A DNA stretch of 64,000 nt from Comamonadaceae bacterium (GCA_947455465.1 CANGNS010000019.1:1-64000), one strand, 5' to 3'. Shown: positions 1 to 9,674, counted from the stretch's first letter. The notes: generated by a model not told the origin, from the letters alone. Made by a program: numbers and translations.

Positions 1-1
1 A

Positions 2-781
2 ACCCTGGTCGCCGCCACGCTCGAGGCCACCTTGCTGCAAGCGACCAAACCTGCAAGCAAAGCGTTTTTGGCAGCCGCCGCCGAACTCTCGGAGCACAGC
101 ATGGCCGCCTACCGGCGCTTGGTCTACGAAACGCCAGGGTTTGCCGACTTTTTCTTCAGCGCCACGCCACTGCGCGAGATCACCGAGCTCAATATCGGCT
201 CGCGCCCGGCCTCGCGCAAAGCCACCCAGGCCATTGAGGACTTGCGTGCCATTCCCTGGAGCTTTAGCTGGGGCCAGTGCCGCCTGACGCTGCCGGGCTG
301 GTACGGCTTTGGCGCGGCGGTGCAGGCTTTTATCCACGGCGGCGACGGCACGCACAGCAGCGCCTTGGCCAAAGAACGTACCGCACTGCTGCAAAAAATG
401 CAGCGCCAGTGGCCGTTTTTCCAAACCCTGCTCTCCAATATGGACATGGTGATGGCCAAAAGCGACCTCGCTCTGGCCGCGCGCTACGCCGAGTTGGTAA
501 ACGACGCCCGCCTGCGCCGCAAAATCTTCGGCGCCATCGAGCAAGAATGGCATAGCACCGCCGACGCGCTGCGCCTGATCACCGGCGACAAACAACGCCT
601 GACCCACAACCCCAGCCTGCGCCGCTCCATTGACCACCGCTTTCCGTACATCGACCCGCTGCACCACCTGCAGGTGGAACTGGTGCGCCGCTACCGCGCC
701 GGCCAAAGCGACGAGCGGGTGCAGCGTGGCATCCACATCTCGATTAATGGGATTGCGGCGGGGTTGAGGAATACCGGCTAG
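2..781 (+). CDS. ppc: Phosphoenolpyruvate carboxylase, C-terminal part (5' end outside window)
   Basis: The open frame enters from the left edge at base 2 and encodes the last 259 residues of PEP carboxylase, which carboxylates PEP to oxaloacetate to refill the TCA cycle. Visible family features are the [14 protein letters not shown] stretch, the [14 protein letters not shown] segment and the tyrosine-poor C-terminus that ends in RNTG, the usual last residues of the family. The N-terminal two thirds, with the catalytic His and Lys, lie upstream of the window. A TTG at position 32 is only an internal codon and not a start. The gene ends 61 bases before argH, and that gap holds a short GC-rich dyad (GGCGG/CCGCC) and a TAAAAT box that may serve argH. 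Confidence 0.95.
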   Translation, partial: TLVAATLEATLLQATKPASKAFLAAAAELSEHSMAAYRRLVYETPGFADFFFSATPLREITELNIGSRPASRKATQAIEDLRAIPWSFSWGQCRLTLPGWYGFGAAVQAFIHGGDGTHSSALAKERTALLQKMQRQWPFFQTLLSNMDMVMAKSDLALAARYAELVNDARLRRKIFGAIEQEWHSTADALRLITGDKQRLTHNPSLRRSIDHRFPYIDPLHHLQVELVRRYRAGQSDERVQRGIHISINGIAAGLRNTG

Positions 782-842
782 CGTTTTCGACAGGCGTCTG
801 GGGCAAATCGGGCGGTTTCAGGCCGCCGGATAAAATCCCACG

Positions 843-2255
843 ATGACAAACCAACTCGACAAAAAATCCCAGGCCTGGTCGGCGCTCTTTTCGGAGCCGA
901 TGAGCGATTTGGTCAAGCGTTACACCTCCAGCGTGTTTTTTGACAAGCGGCTGTGGCAGGCAGACATTCAGGGCAGCCTGGCGCATGCCGAAATGTTGGC
1001 GGCGCAGGGCATCATTGCAGCGCAGGACCTGGCCGACATTGAGCGCGGCATGGCGCAAATCGTGGCCGATATCGAGGCCGGCCGCTTTGAATGGAAGTTG
1101 GACCTGGAGGACGTGCACCTGAACATTGAGGCGCGGCTGACGCAGTTGGTAGGCGATGCGGGCAAACGCATGCACACCGGGCGCAGCCGCAATGACCAAG
1201 TGGCCACCGACGTGCGCCTGTGGCTGCGCGACGAATTGGACTTGATAGGCGACTTACTGGCCGCCCTGCAAAAAGCCCTGCTGGACGTAGCGACGCAGCA
1301 CACGCAAACCATCTTGCCCGGATTTACCCATTTGCAAGTGGCCCAGCCGGTGAGCTTTGCGCACCATGTGCTGGCCTATGTAGAAATGTTTGCCCGCGAC
1401 GCCGAGCGCATGCGCGAGGTGCGCGCCCGCACCAACCGCCTGCCCTTGGGCAGCGCCGCGCTGGCGGGCACCAGCTACCCGCTGGACCGCGAGCGCGTGG
1501 CGCGCAGCCTGGGCATGGTGGACGCGCAGGGGGTGCCCCAGCTTTGCCGCAACAGCCTGGACGCCGTCAGCGACCGCGACTTTGCGATGGAATTTGCCGC
1601 CGCCGCCAGCATCAGCATGGTGCACATCAGCCGCCTGAGCGAAGAGTTGGTGCTCTGGATGAGCCAGAACTTTGCGTTTATCCGCCTGGCTGACCGTTTT
1701 ACCACCGGCAGCTCCATCATGCCGCAGAAGAAAAACCCGGACGTGCCCGAGCTGGCGCGCGGCAAAACCGGCCGTGTGGTCGGCCATCTGATGGGTTTGC
1801 TGACCCTCATGAAAGGCCAGCCCCTGGCCTATAACAAAGACAACCAGGAAGACAAAGAGCCGCTGTTTGACACCGTGGACACGCTCAAAGACACGCTGCG
1901 CATCTTTGCCGAAATGATGGGCGGCCTCACCGTCAATGAGGACGCAATGCGCAAAGCCGCAGCGCGCGGCTACGCCACCGCTACCGATCTGGCCGATTAC
2001 ATGGTCAAAAAAGGCCTGGCCTTTCGCGACGCGCACGAGGTGGTGGCCCACGCCGTCAAAAGTGCGCAAGTGGCGGGCAAAGACTTGTCCGAACTGCCGC
2101 TGGCCACGCTACAAGGTTTTCATGCAGCCATCGAGGCCGATGTGTTTGACTGCCTGAGCCTGCAAGGCTCCTTGGACGCGCGCAGCACCATTGGCGGCAC
2201 CGCCCCCGAGCGCGTGCTGCAAGAGATTGCGCTGCACCGCCAGCGCCTGGGCTGA
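843..2255 (+). CDS. argH: Argininosuccinate lyase
   Basis: This 470-residue cytosolic homotetrameric enzyme performs the last step of arginine synthesis, splitting argininosuccinate into arginine and fumarate. The fumarase/aspartase superfamily signature [12 protein letters not shown] is at residues 289-300. The conserved THLQ/AQP segment and the TGRSRNDQ motif near residue 110 are also present. Length matches the family. The ATG at 843 follows a TAAAAT box by few bases, so the leader is short. The next gene starts 11 bases downstream, so read-through is likely, although the products are not in one pathway. Confidence 0.97.
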   Translation: MTNQLDKKSQAWSALFSEPMSDLVKRYTSSVFFDKRLWQADIQGSLAHAEMLAAQGIIAAQDLADIERGMAQIVADIEAGRFEWKLDLEDVHLNIEARLTQLVGDAGKRMHTGRSRNDQVATDVRLWLRDELDLIGDLLAALQKALLDVATQHTQTILPGFTHLQVAQPVSFAHHVLAYVEMFARDAERMREVRARTNRLPLGSAALAGTSYPLDRERVARSLGMVDAQGVPQLCRNSLDAVSDRDFAMEFAAAASISMVHISRLSEELVLWMSQNFAFIRLADRFTTGSSIMPQKKNPDVPELARGKTGRVVGHLMGLLTLMKGQPLAYNKDNQEDKEPLFDTVDTLKDTLRIFAEMMGGLTVNEDAMRKAAARGYATATDLADYMVKKGLAFRDAHEVVAHAVKSAQVAGKDLSELPLATLQGFHAAIEADVFDCLSLQGSLDARSTIGGTAPERVLQEIALHRQRLG

Positions 2256-2266
2256 GCGCACACCCG

Positions 2267-3157
2267 ATGAGCGCGCAACAAATTGTGCTCAGCCTGGTGC
2301 TGGCCACCATGGTGTTTTCGGTAGCCTTGGAGCTGCAACTGGACGACTTTTTGCGCGTGGCGCGCAGCCCCAAAGCCGTCGTGGTGGGGCTCATTCCCCA
2401 ATTCATTTTGCTGCCCGTGGGCACCTGGGCCGCCACGCTGGTGCTGGACTTGCCGCCCAATGTGGAGGCCGCCATGATTTTGGTCGCCGCCTGCCCCGGC
2501 GGCAGCCTGAGCAATGTGGTGACGCATTTCGGGCGCGGCAATACGGCGCTGTCGGTCAGCATTTCAGCCGTCGCCAGCCTGATTGCGCTGTTTGCCACAC
2601 CGTTTAACTTCAGCTGGATGGTGGCCACCAACCCGGCCACCGCCGGTTGGCTGCAAACCCTGAACATCGACCCCTCAGACATTTGGATCAGCCTGTTTGC
2701 CTTGCTGGCACTGCCCTTGGCGCTGGGCCTGGCACTGACTCGTAAGCTGCCCGCCCTGAGTGCGCGCATCCGCAAGCCGCTGGGTAATTTTTCGCTGATT
2801 GCGCTGCTGGCTTTTATCGTGCTCGGGCTGATAAAAGAGCGGCAATTGCTGACATTGGGCCTCTTGCCCACGCTGGGCTTGGTGGTGGTGCATAACGCCA
2901 GCGGCCTGCTCATGGGCTGGGTGACCAGCGGCGTGATGGGCCTGAGCACGGCTGACCGGCGGGCCGTCACCATCGAAGGCGGCATGCAAAACGCCGGGCT
3001 GGCGCTGGGCATTATTGCGGTGCAGTTCAACGCCGATCTGGGCATGGTCATCATTGCCAGCCTCTGGGGCATTTGCCATATCGTCAGCGGCATGTCGCTG
3101 GCCCTGCTGTGGCGGCGCCTAGACCGCCGACCATCGGAAGGAGACACCCATGCTTGA
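2267..3157 (+). CDS. Bile acid:sodium symporter (BASS) family transporter
   Basis: This 296-residue protein is almost entirely hydrophobic, with about nine predicted membrane helices. It shows BASS-family hallmarks: ACPGGSLSNVVTHFGRGN around residues 83-100 (crossover region with the GGS and SN motif) and EGGMQNAGLALG around residues 238-249. Bacterial members import organic anions with Na+, and the substrate cannot be read from sequence. The last eight bases overlap the start of the amidohydrolase gene, which implies translational coupling. The pair may take up and hydrolyse an acylated or amidated organic anion (inference). Confidence 0.85.
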   Translation: MSAQQIVLSLVLATMVFSVALELQLDDFLRVARSPKAVVVGLIPQFILLPVGTWAATLVLDLPPNVEAAMILVAACPGGSLSNVVTHFGRGNTALSVSISAVASLIALFATPFNFSWMVATNPATAGWLQTLNIDPSDIWISLFALLALPLALGLALTRKLPALSARIRKPLGNFSLIALLAFIVLGLIKERQLLTLGLLPTLGLVVVHNASGLLMGWVTSGVMGLSTADRRAVTIEGGMQNAGLALGIIAVQFNADLGMVIIASLWGICHIVSGMSLALLWRRLDRRPSEGDTHA

Positions 3158-4904
3158 TTTGCTGATTCGCGGCGCCACCGTGGTCGATGGCAGCGGGGCC
3201 GAGCCCTTTAGCGCCGATGTGGGCATCCAGGACGGACGCATCACCGAGGTCGGGCGCATCAGCAGCGCCACGCGCCAAACCCTGCGAGCCGATGGCGCCT
3301 GGCTGACACCGGGCTTTGTGGACATCCACACCCACTACGACGGCCAAGCCACCTGGGACCAGACCTTCAGCCCCAGCATCCACCACGGCGTGACCACGCT
3401 GCTCATGGGCAACTGCGGCGTCGGTTTTGCGCCGCTGCGCCCGGGCAGCGAGGACCGCCTGATCCAGCTGATGGAAGGCGTGGAAGACATTCCGGGCGTG
3501 GCGCTCAAAGAAGGCGTGCGCTTTTCCTGGGAGAGTTTTAGCCAGTACATGGACGCGCTAGACGCCATGCCGCACAGCCTGGACTTTTTAACCATGGTGC
3601 CGCACGACCCGCTGCGCATGCTGGTGATGGGCGAACGCGCCGAGGCGCGCGAAGCGGCCACCGACGCGGACGTGGCCGCCATGCGCGGGCATTTGCGCGC
3701 CGCTTTGCAGGCCGGTGCAGCGGGCTTTTCGACAGGGCGCTCGGACAACCACCGCACCGCCGAGGGCCACGATACGCCCGCCTCCATCGCCAGCGCGGCC
3801 GAGTTGAACGGTCTGGGCGCGGCCTTTGCCGGCCTGGGCCACGGCGTGGTGCAAGTGGTTAGCGACTTTGACCTGATGCAAGGCCCGCAAAGCTTTGATG
3901 CCGAGTTCGCGCTGGTCGAGCAACTCGCCCAGGCCAGCGGCCGCCCGCTGTCCATGACCTGGCTGCAGCGCGACCCCGGTGGCGAGCAGTATGTGCAGAT
4001 CCAAAACCGCGTGGAAGCGGCGGTGGCGCGTGGGCTGCCGCTGTACCTGCAAACCGCCGCGCGCGGCATTGGCGTGATCAACGGGCTGGACGCGAGTTTT
4101 CAACCGTTTATGGGTTTTCCTGGCTACAAAGAAGTCGCCACCCTGCCCTTGTCTGAGCGCGCCAGAGCGCTACGCGAGCCGGCACGCAAAGCGCGCATCT
4201 TGGCCGAAAAATCCGAGCGCCTGGCCGGTGACGGCACGGCCATCCCGCCGCTGGTGGACTTGCTGCTCTCGCGCATCGAGCTGATTGCCGGGCGCATGTT
4301 CCCGCTGGACGCCCGCCTGGACTACGAGCCCGATGTGATGCAAAGCTTTTTGGTGCGCGCCAAGCAGCGCGGCACCACCGCGCTAGAGGCCATGTACGAC
4401 TACCTGACCGAGGGCGATGGCGCACAGCTGATTTACTTCCCCATCTTTAACTACAACCAGGGCTCGCTGGACGCGGTGCACCAGATGCTGACCCATCCGC
4501 GCGCCCTTTTTGGACTGGGCGACGCGGGCGCGCATGTGGGCACGGTGTGCGACGCGAGCTTTTCCACCTTCATGCTCACCCACTGGGTGCAGGGCCGCGC
4601 CAAAGACCGCCTGCCCTTGGCCCAGGCCGTAGAGATGATGAGCAGCCGCAATGCCCGCTACCTGGGCTTGGCTGACCGTGGCCTGATCCAGGCGGGCCTG
4701 CGCGCCGATATCAACCTGATCGACCCATCGCGCCTGAGCGTGGGCATGCCCCAACTGGTGCGCGACCTGCCCGCTGGCGGCAAACGCTTTTTGCAAAAAG
4801 CCCAAGGCTATATCGGCACTTGGGTGGCCGGCCAATGCGTGGCCCGCGAAGGCGAGGCCACCGACGCACGGCCCGGGCGCTTGGTGCGCATGGGCCAAGC
4901 CTAA
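3150..4904 (+). CDS. N-acyl-D-amino-acid deacylase-like amidohydrolase
   Basis: The 584-residue protein belongs to the amidohydrolase superfamily, D-aminoacylase/dihydroorotase-like group. The metal-binding HTHYDGQ motif sits at residues 60-66, followed by the GNCGVGFAP segment typical of D-aminoacylases. The C-terminal GLGDAGAHVGTVCDASF stretch carries the conserved catalytic Asp region. Family enzymes are zinc-dependent cytosolic hydrolases that remove acyl groups from N-acyl-D-amino acids. It is longer than classical D-aminoacylase (about 480 residues), so the exact substrate is uncertain. The start ATG at 3150 lies inside the end of the transporter gene and is preceded by a GGAAGGAGA ribosome-binding site. 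Confidence 0.85.
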   Translation: MLDLLIRGATVVDGSGAEPFSADVGIQDGRITEVGRISSATRQTLRADGAWLTPGFVDIHTHYDGQATWDQTFSPSIHHGVTTLLMGNCGVGFAPLRPGSEDRLIQLMEGVEDIPGVALKEGVRFSWESFSQYMDALDAMPHSLDFLTMVPHDPLRMLVMGERAEAREAATDADVAAMRGHLRAALQAGAAGFSTGRSDNHRTAEGHDTPASIASAAELNGLGAAFAGLGHGVVQVVSDFDLMQGPQSFDAEFALVEQLAQASGRPLSMTWLQRDPGGEQYVQIQNRVEAAVARGLPLYLQTAARGIGVINGLDASFQPFMGFPGYKEVATLPLSERARALREPARKARILAEKSERLAGDGTAIPPLVDLLLSRIELIAGRMFPLDARLDYEPDVMQSFLVRAKQRGTTALEAMYDYLTEGDGAQLIYFPIFNYNQGSLDAVHQMLTHPRALFGLGDAGAHVGTVCDASFSTFMLTHWVQGRAKDRLPLAQAVEMMSSRNARYLGLADRGLIQAGLRADINLIDPSRLSVGMPQLVRDLPAGGKRFLQKAQGYIGTWVAGQCVAREGEATDARPGRLVRMGQA

Positions 4905-4917
4905 AGGCCAAGGCGCA

Positions 4918-5508
4918 TCAAAAACTGACCCGCACGGCCTGGCGCTCCTGCGCCTCGGTCACTTGCAAAAGCTCGGCCGGGCCAAAGGCAAAGCGGCCGG
5001 CCAGTAAGTTACCCGGGAAACTTTGTCGGGCCGTGTTGTAGACGGTGACTGCATCGTTATAGGCCTGGCGCGCAAAGCCCACGCGGTTCTCGGTGGAAGA
5101 CAGCTCTTCCATGAGCTGGCCAATGGTTTCGTTGGCTTGGAGCTCGGGGTAGGCCTCGGCCAAGGCCAGCATGTGGCCCAAAGACGCACCCACGGCCGCT
5201 TCGGCCTGGGCCAACTGGCGCACAGCCCGGGTGTCCTGCGGCCGGTCGGCGGCGTTTTGGCGGGCGCCCTCGGCGCTGTTGCGCGCTGCGATGACCTCAT
5301 GCAGGGCTTGGCGCTCGTGCAGCATATAGGCCTTGGCGCTCTCCACCAGATTGGGAATCAGGTCGTAGCGGCGCTTGAGCTGCACATCAATTTGCGCAAA
5401 AGCATTTTGAAACTGGTTGCGCAGCGCCACCAATTGGTTGTAAGTCAGCAGACACCAGCCCAGCACAGCGGCGGGAACGAGGACTGCAAAAATACTGCTG
5501 AGAGACAT
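4918..5508 (-). CDS. lemA: LemA family protein
   Basis: This 196-residue protein has one N-terminal membrane helix (about residues 4-25) and a long helical coiled body with the family hallmark VQLKRRYDLIPNLVESAKAY at about 42-61. LemA proteins are membrane-anchored, with the helical domain facing the outside of the inner membrane. Their molecular role is not settled. It is the second gene of a pair: its ribosome-binding site AAGGA overlaps the TAA stop of the M48 protease gene, with nine bases between the genes. LemA with an M48/HtpX-type protease is a recurrent pairing, here with the protease gene first. Confidence 0.9.
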   Translation of the reverse strand: MSLSSIFAVLVPAAVLGWCLLTYNQLVALRNQFQNAFAQIDVQLKRRYDLIPNLVESAKAYMLHERQALHEVIAARNSAEGARQNAADRPQDTRAVRQLAQAEAAVGASLGHMLALAEAYPELQANETIGQLMEELSSTENRVGFARQAYNDAVTVYNTARQSFPGNLLAGRFAFGPAELLQVTEAQERQAVRVSF

Positions 5509-5517
5509 GGTTTTTCC

Positions 5518-7272
5518 TTACAGAGTGGCAAAAATATCGTGGGCAAAACCCGGCGCGGTCAGCGGGCAGGCCACGCCAAGGCACTGGCATAGCACGCGCA
5601 CGATCTCCCACTCCACCACGCGCAACCTGCCGTCTTGCAGTGCGCAGGCGCGCAGGGCCGCGACAAAGGACTCTTTGTCCTGCGGCGCGAGTGCGCCCAA
5701 TGCCAGCAAACTCGCTTGCACTGCCTGGGGTACGCAGGCCTGGGGCGGCAACAGTGCATGTTTTTGCAGCGCAGGCATAAAGGGCAGCGCCTGGGCATAA
5801 GCGGCCTGGGCCGCAGTACTTTGGCCCTTGGCGCCGCAATACGCCAAAAACGAGAGCAGCATGCGCATATGCAGCACGGCCGCCCCGGAGCGCAAGCGCG
5901 TGGGGCCGGGGCTGGGCCGCAATGTGTGCTGCAGCAAGACGGTGGCGACCAGCGCAAAGGCGACGACTTTTCCGTCCGCCATCACCAGCGATTGGGCTTG
6001 GTAGAGCACCGCGTCTTGCTCCATAGGCGGCAGGGCGCGCAAGGCCGGGAGCGCCAGACTGAGGACAACCAGGCGCATAGGCGGGGCCAGAGCGCGCACC
6101 TCCAGGTGCGCCTCGATCGCCGCATCAACCACCAGCGCACTGGTTTGCGCGCTCAGGCGCTGGCATTGGGCTTGGCGGGTTTCCAGCTTGTCGTGCATGA
6201 GCAGGCCGTACACCACGCCAACAGCGCTGCCGCCTTGCTCCAAGCGGCTGCGCAAACCCTCGGGCACTTGCGTCTGCAAAGTCGCCGCCAGCGCCAAACC
6301 ATGGTCTGCACCTGCCAGGCGCAGGTGGGCGCGCGGGTCGATGGCCCGAATACGCGCGTCTATCGGCGGATGGGTGGCCAGCCAGCTCTCCAGCACCGAA
6401 CGCACCGGCGAGACGAAGAAAAAATGCGCCATCATCCGCATGGGCAGGGTTTGCACCGCCAGCGCATCGGAAGCGGCGCCTGGCCGCTGCAGCTGAATTT
6501 TTTCCAGCACACCGATCAGCGCCATCGGATTGCGGGTGAACTGCACGGCACTGGCATCGGCCAAAAACTCGCGTTGGCGGCAGACCGCGTTTTTGATCAC
6601 CTGGGCCATCACCATGCCCGCTGCGCCTACGCCGATAAACACACAGCCCAAGGCATTGGTTTGCAGATCGCGCCGCTCCCACATGTCCTCGCCCACCGCG
6701 CCTACCGCCATCAATCCGAATAGCACGCCAGCCATGCGCATATTGAGGCGCATGTCGCCGTTGAGAATATGGCTGAACTCGTGGGCTACCAGCCCCTGCA
6801 ACTCGTCGCGGTTTAGCGCCTTAAGGGCCCCGCGCGTGACCGCTATCAGGGCCTGCTGTGGCGTACTGCCCGCCGCCAGCGCATTGATGGACGGATGCTC
6901 CAGAACATACACCTGCGGCACCGGGCAGCCGGTGGCGATGGCCATTTCCTGCACCACATTGAGCAGCTGGCGCTCGGCCGTATCCGGTTTGCTACCCGCC
7001 AAGGCCCTGGCCCCCAATTTGTCGGCCAGGTCAGCACCCTGGGTGTCCTGCCAACCGTTGGCAGCGCCCAAGGCGATCAAAGCGCCGCTTGCAAGCGCCA
7101 TCCACCATGCAGCGTTGCTGAAGGTAACCAGGCCAAACCAGCCCAAAATAAAGATGGCCCACTGGGCCAGCATGTAAACCCAGCACACCGTAAGCACCAG
7201 CGCCAGGCAAAAGCCCAGCACCAGCCCCACACTCCTGCGCCTGGCCTGCGCCTGTGCGGCATAAAAATTCAC
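5518..7272 (-). CDS. M48 family (HtpX-like) membrane metalloprotease with long C-terminal extension
   Basis: The zinc motif HEFSH is at residues 164-168, and the third-ligand region REFLADASA is around Glu235. Two membrane helices are at about residues 15-40 and 45-75. The protease is of the HtpX/Ste24 type and acts in the inner membrane on misfolded or specific membrane proteins. At 584 residues it is about twice the length of HtpX. The extra C-terminal half is helical and contains a TerB-like stretch (LVMADGKVVAFALVATVLLQ). I chose the third of three consecutive GTG codons, at 7272, because GGAGG at 7283-7279 is six bases upstream. An open frame extends to 7326 without a better start. It is probably co-transcribed with lemA. 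Confidence 0.85.
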   Translation of the reverse strand: MNFYAAQAQARRRSVGLVLGFCLALVLTVCWVYMLAQWAIFILGWFGLVTFSNAAWWMALASGALIALGAANGWQDTQGADLADKLGARALAGSKPDTAERQLLNVVQEMAIATGCPVPQVYVLEHPSINALAAGSTPQQALIAVTRGALKALNRDELQGLVAHEFSHILNGDMRLNMRMAGVLFGLMAVGAVGEDMWERRDLQTNALGCVFIGVGAAGMVMAQVIKNAVCRQREFLADASAVQFTRNPMALIGVLEKIQLQRPGAASDALAVQTLPMRMMAHFFFVSPVRSVLESWLATHPPIDARIRAIDPRAHLRLAGADHGLALAATLQTQVPEGLRSRLEQGGSAVGVVYGLLMHDKLETRQAQCQRLSAQTSALVVDAAIEAHLEVRALAPPMRLVVLSLALPALRALPPMEQDAVLYQAQSLVMADGKVVAFALVATVLLQHTLRPSPGPTRLRSGAAVLHMRMLLSFLAYCGAKGQSTAAQAAYAQALPFMPALQKHALLPPQACVPQAVQASLLALGALAPQDKESFVAALRACALQDGRLRVVEWEIVRVLCQCLGVACPLTAPGFAHDIFATL

Positions 7273-7574
7273 CACCACCCTCCGGCGGGGCCGCTGATGG
7301 CACACGCCCTGTCGGCTTGGCGACACTGATTGTTCCGGCGCGGCAGGCCCAAGCCCAAGGGCGGCAGCACAATCGGCCTGGCTACCGGGTTGCCCTGGCG
7401 CAGTTGATACATCGGTTCTCCTCCGTAGCCGCCCAGGTTGGGGGGCTGAGCAATAATTTTCATTATATTTTTAAATATTATTTCTCATTTTTATACAAAA
7501 TAGCCCTAATTTGCGTGGGCGCAACGCCCCTCTACAATGATTTGCAACTATTTCCGAATAAGCAGGAGACACCC
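7273..7574. other. Intergenic region between divergent M48 and acyl-CoA synthetase genes
   Basis: These 302 bases have no convincing gene. The left part is GC-rich leader for the M48 gene, and an AT-rich block at about 7450-7505 marks the promoter zone. A small dyad GGGCG-CAA-CGCCC lies at 7517-7529, between the putative -35 and -10 boxes of the rightward promoter. The upstream extension of the acyl-CoA synthetase reading frame through this region is accidental, since the protein homology starts at 7575. Confidence 0.6.
7511..7538 (+). promoter_or_regulatory. Putative sigma-70 promoter of the acyl-CoA synthetase gene
   Basis: TTGCGT at 7511-7516 and TACAAT at 7533-7538 are separated by 16 bases and lie 36 bases before the start codon. 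A GC-rich five-base-pair dyad fills the spacer and could be a repressor site. Confidence 0.4.
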
Positions 7575-9260
7575 ATGACCCAGGCCACCAAGCTGATCCT
7601 TGACTATGTGTATGCGCACGAAAAAGAGCGTGCCAACCAAGTCTTCCTGACCCAACCCTTGGGCGGCGCCCGGGTTGCCGACTACACCTGGGCCCAAACC
7701 CTGGACCAGGCACGGCGCATGGCCACTCACTTGCAAAGCCTGGGCTATGAGCCCGGCGCGCGCATTGGCATCCTGTCCAAGAACTGCGCCCACTTCTTTA
7801 TGGCCGAACTGGCTATTTGGATGGCCGGTTACACCACGGTCGCCATATTCCCGACCGAGAGCGCCCAGACCATCAACTTTGTGCTCGACCACAGCGGCGC
7901 CAGCCTGCTGTTTGTGGGCAAGCTAGACACCTGGCCCGAGCAGGAGCCTGGCGTTCCGGCGCTCCTGCCGCGCATCGCCCTGCCGCTGGCGCCTTCCACC
8001 AGTTACGAAACCTGGGACGCCATCACCGCCCGCACCGCGCCCATGGGCGGCCACCCGGCGCGCGCCGGCACCGACCTGGCCATGCTGATTTACACCTCAG
8101 GCTCCACCGGCCAGCCCAAGGGCGTTATGCACAGCTTTGAGCGCATCACCGCCGCCACCGAGCTGGCTGTGGCGCAAAGCATGTCGCAAAACGTGGGCAC
8201 CGACGATGTGCACCGCGTGCTGTCTTACCTGCCGCTGGCCCACGTGTTTGAGCGCGCTGTGATTGAATGCGCCAGTTTTGTCAGCGGCCAATTGCATGTG
8301 TTTTTTGCCGAATCGCTAGATACTTTTGCCGCCGATTTGCAGCGCGCCCGGCCCACCATCTTTGTGTCGGTGCCGCGCTTGTGGCTCAAGTTCCAGCAGG
8401 CCGTGTTCGCCAAGATGCCGCAAAAGAAACTGTCTTTGCTCCTGAGCATCCCTATCATCAAAGGCATCGTAGCCAAGAAGATCCTGACCAACCTGGGCCT
8501 GGACCAGACGATTTTGGCCTTCAGCGGCTCGGCGCCCCTGCCGGCCGACCTGATCCGCTGGTACCGCAGCCTGGGCCTGCAACTGCTCGAAGGCCTGGGC
8601 ATGACCGAAGACTTTGCCTACTCGCACACCGCCACGCCCGAATTCAGCGAGCCGGGCTATGTCGGCATTGCCAACCCCGGTGTGCAGGCGCGCATCAGCC
8701 CCGAGGGCGAGATTTTGATCAAGTCCCCCGGCCAACTGGTGGGCTACTACAAGCGCCCAGACCTGGACGCCGAGGCCTTCACCGCCGACGGCTTTTTCCA
8801 CACCGGCGATTTGGGCATGGTCGCCCCGGACGGGCAACTCAAGATAACTGGGCGCATGAAAGAGCTGTTTAAAACCAGCAAAGGCAAGTACGTGGCGCCC
8901 GCGCCCATCGAAAACCTGATCAATGTGCACCCCATGGTGGAAATCTCGCTGGTTGGCGGCCTGGGCTACGAGGCCGCGTTTGCCATCGTCGTGCTGGCCG
9001 AAGACCTGCGCCCCCGCCAAAACGACCCGGCCTTGCGCGCCGAAGTGACGCAAGCCCTGCAAAGCCTGCTAGCCCAGGTGAACGCCCAGGTGGCGGATTA
9101 CGAGCACCTCAAGTTCATCGTCGTGGCCGCCCACCCCTGGCAAATCGAAAACGGCATGCTCACCCCGACCATGAAAATCAAGCGCAGCAATATCGAAACG
9201 TCTATCGCCGCCCGGCTGGACGGCTGGTATGCGTCGGGGGAGAAGGTGCTTTGGGCTTGA
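7575..9260 (+). CDS. AMP-dependent long-chain fatty acid-CoA ligase-like protein
   Basis: This 561-residue member of the adenylate-forming (ANL) superfamily activates a carboxylic acid with ATP and loads it on CoA. The phosphate-binding loop LIYTSGSTGQPKG is at residues 171-183. The GLGMTEDFAYS motif, the FFHTGDLG segment and the KELFKTSKGKYVAP hinge region follow in the usual order. The overall pattern resembles long-chain acyl-CoA synthetases (FadD15/FAA type) rather than acetyl-CoA synthetase, so a fatty acid substrate is likely. The start at ATG 7575 is supported by AGGAGA nine to four bases upstream and by where family similarity begins. It stands alone, and the chain length cannot be deduced. 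Confidence 0.88.
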   Translation: MTQATKLILDYVYAHEKERANQVFLTQPLGGARVADYTWAQTLDQARRMATHLQSLGYEPGARIGILSKNCAHFFMAELAIWMAGYTTVAIFPTESAQTINFVLDHSGASLLFVGKLDTWPEQEPGVPALLPRIALPLAPSTSYETWDAITARTAPMGGHPARAGTDLAMLIYTSGSTGQPKGVMHSFERITAATELAVAQSMSQNVGTDDVHRVLSYLPLAHVFERAVIECASFVSGQLHVFFAESLDTFAADLQRARPTIFVSVPRLWLKFQQAVFAKMPQKKLSLLLSIPIIKGIVAKKILTNLGLDQTILAFSGSAPLPADLIRWYRSLGLQLLEGLGMTEDFAYSHTATPEFSEPGYVGIANPGVQARISPEGEILIKSPGQLVGYYKRPDLDAEAFTADGFFHTGDLGMVAPDGQLKITGRMKELFKTSKGKYVAPAPIENLINVHPMVEISLVGGLGYEAAFAIVVLAEDLRPRQNDPALRAEVTQALQSLLAQVNAQVADYEHLKFIVVAAHPWQIENGMLTPTMKIKRSNIETSIAARLDGWYASGEKVLWA

Positions 9261-9284
9261 TGCGGCCCCATTGACGAGGCAACT

Positions 9285-9674
9285 TCAAATATCCGCCGCG
9301 ATCAGGCGGAACTGCTCTAGCGCGGCCTGCAGGTCTTCGACAATTTCCTGGGCTATTACGGCTGGCTCAGGCAAGCCTACGGTTTTGCGCACTAAGCCGC
9401 ACAACTCTGCATAAATGGGTGAAGCCGGGTTGGCTTGGTAATGCTTCTGGTTACCCACCTGCTTGACGGTGACCAGCCCGCTCTGCGACAGGCTCGCCAG
9501 TTCGCGCTGCACCGAGCCCGAGCCCGCCAAGTTGATCAACTCGGTGGCATAAAAACTGCGCTCTGGCTGCCCAAACAGCAAACCCAGCACGCGCTGCTGC
9601 GTGCCGGAAAACAAGGCGTCTGCCAAGCTGCTAGCGCGTGGCGTTGTGGTGGTTTGGTTTTTTGAAATACCCAT
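9285..9674 (-). CDS. Small winged-helix DNA-binding regulator (nucleotidyltransferase-associated type)
   Basis: The N-terminal half (ALFSGTQQRVLGLLFGQPERSF and onward) is the winged-helix domain of a family that in many bacteria is fused to a minimal nucleotidyltransferase domain (about 190 residues in total) and works in toxin-antitoxin-like loci. Here the protein ends after about 129 residues with a short helical tail, and the GSxxxGxxxxxSDxD nucleotidyltransferase signature is missing. It is therefore either a short variant or a deletion product. I chose ATG 9674. A TTG at 9695 would add seven residues, but it lies within the inverted repeat. The gene sits under a near-perfect operator-like dyad that overlaps its start, which suggests self-repression. 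Confidence 0.65.
   Translation of the reverse strand: MGISKNQTTTTPRASSLADALFSGTQQRVLGLLFGQPERSFYATELINLAGSGSVQRELASLSQSGLVTVKQVGNQKHYQANPASPIYAELCGLVRKTVGLPEPAVIAQEIVEDLQAALEQFRLIAADI

Noticed and set aside
7254..7574. Longer N-terminus for the acyl-CoA synthetase
   Set aside because: The extension crosses an AT-rich promoter region and has no homology. A good ribosome-binding site lies directly before ATG 7575.
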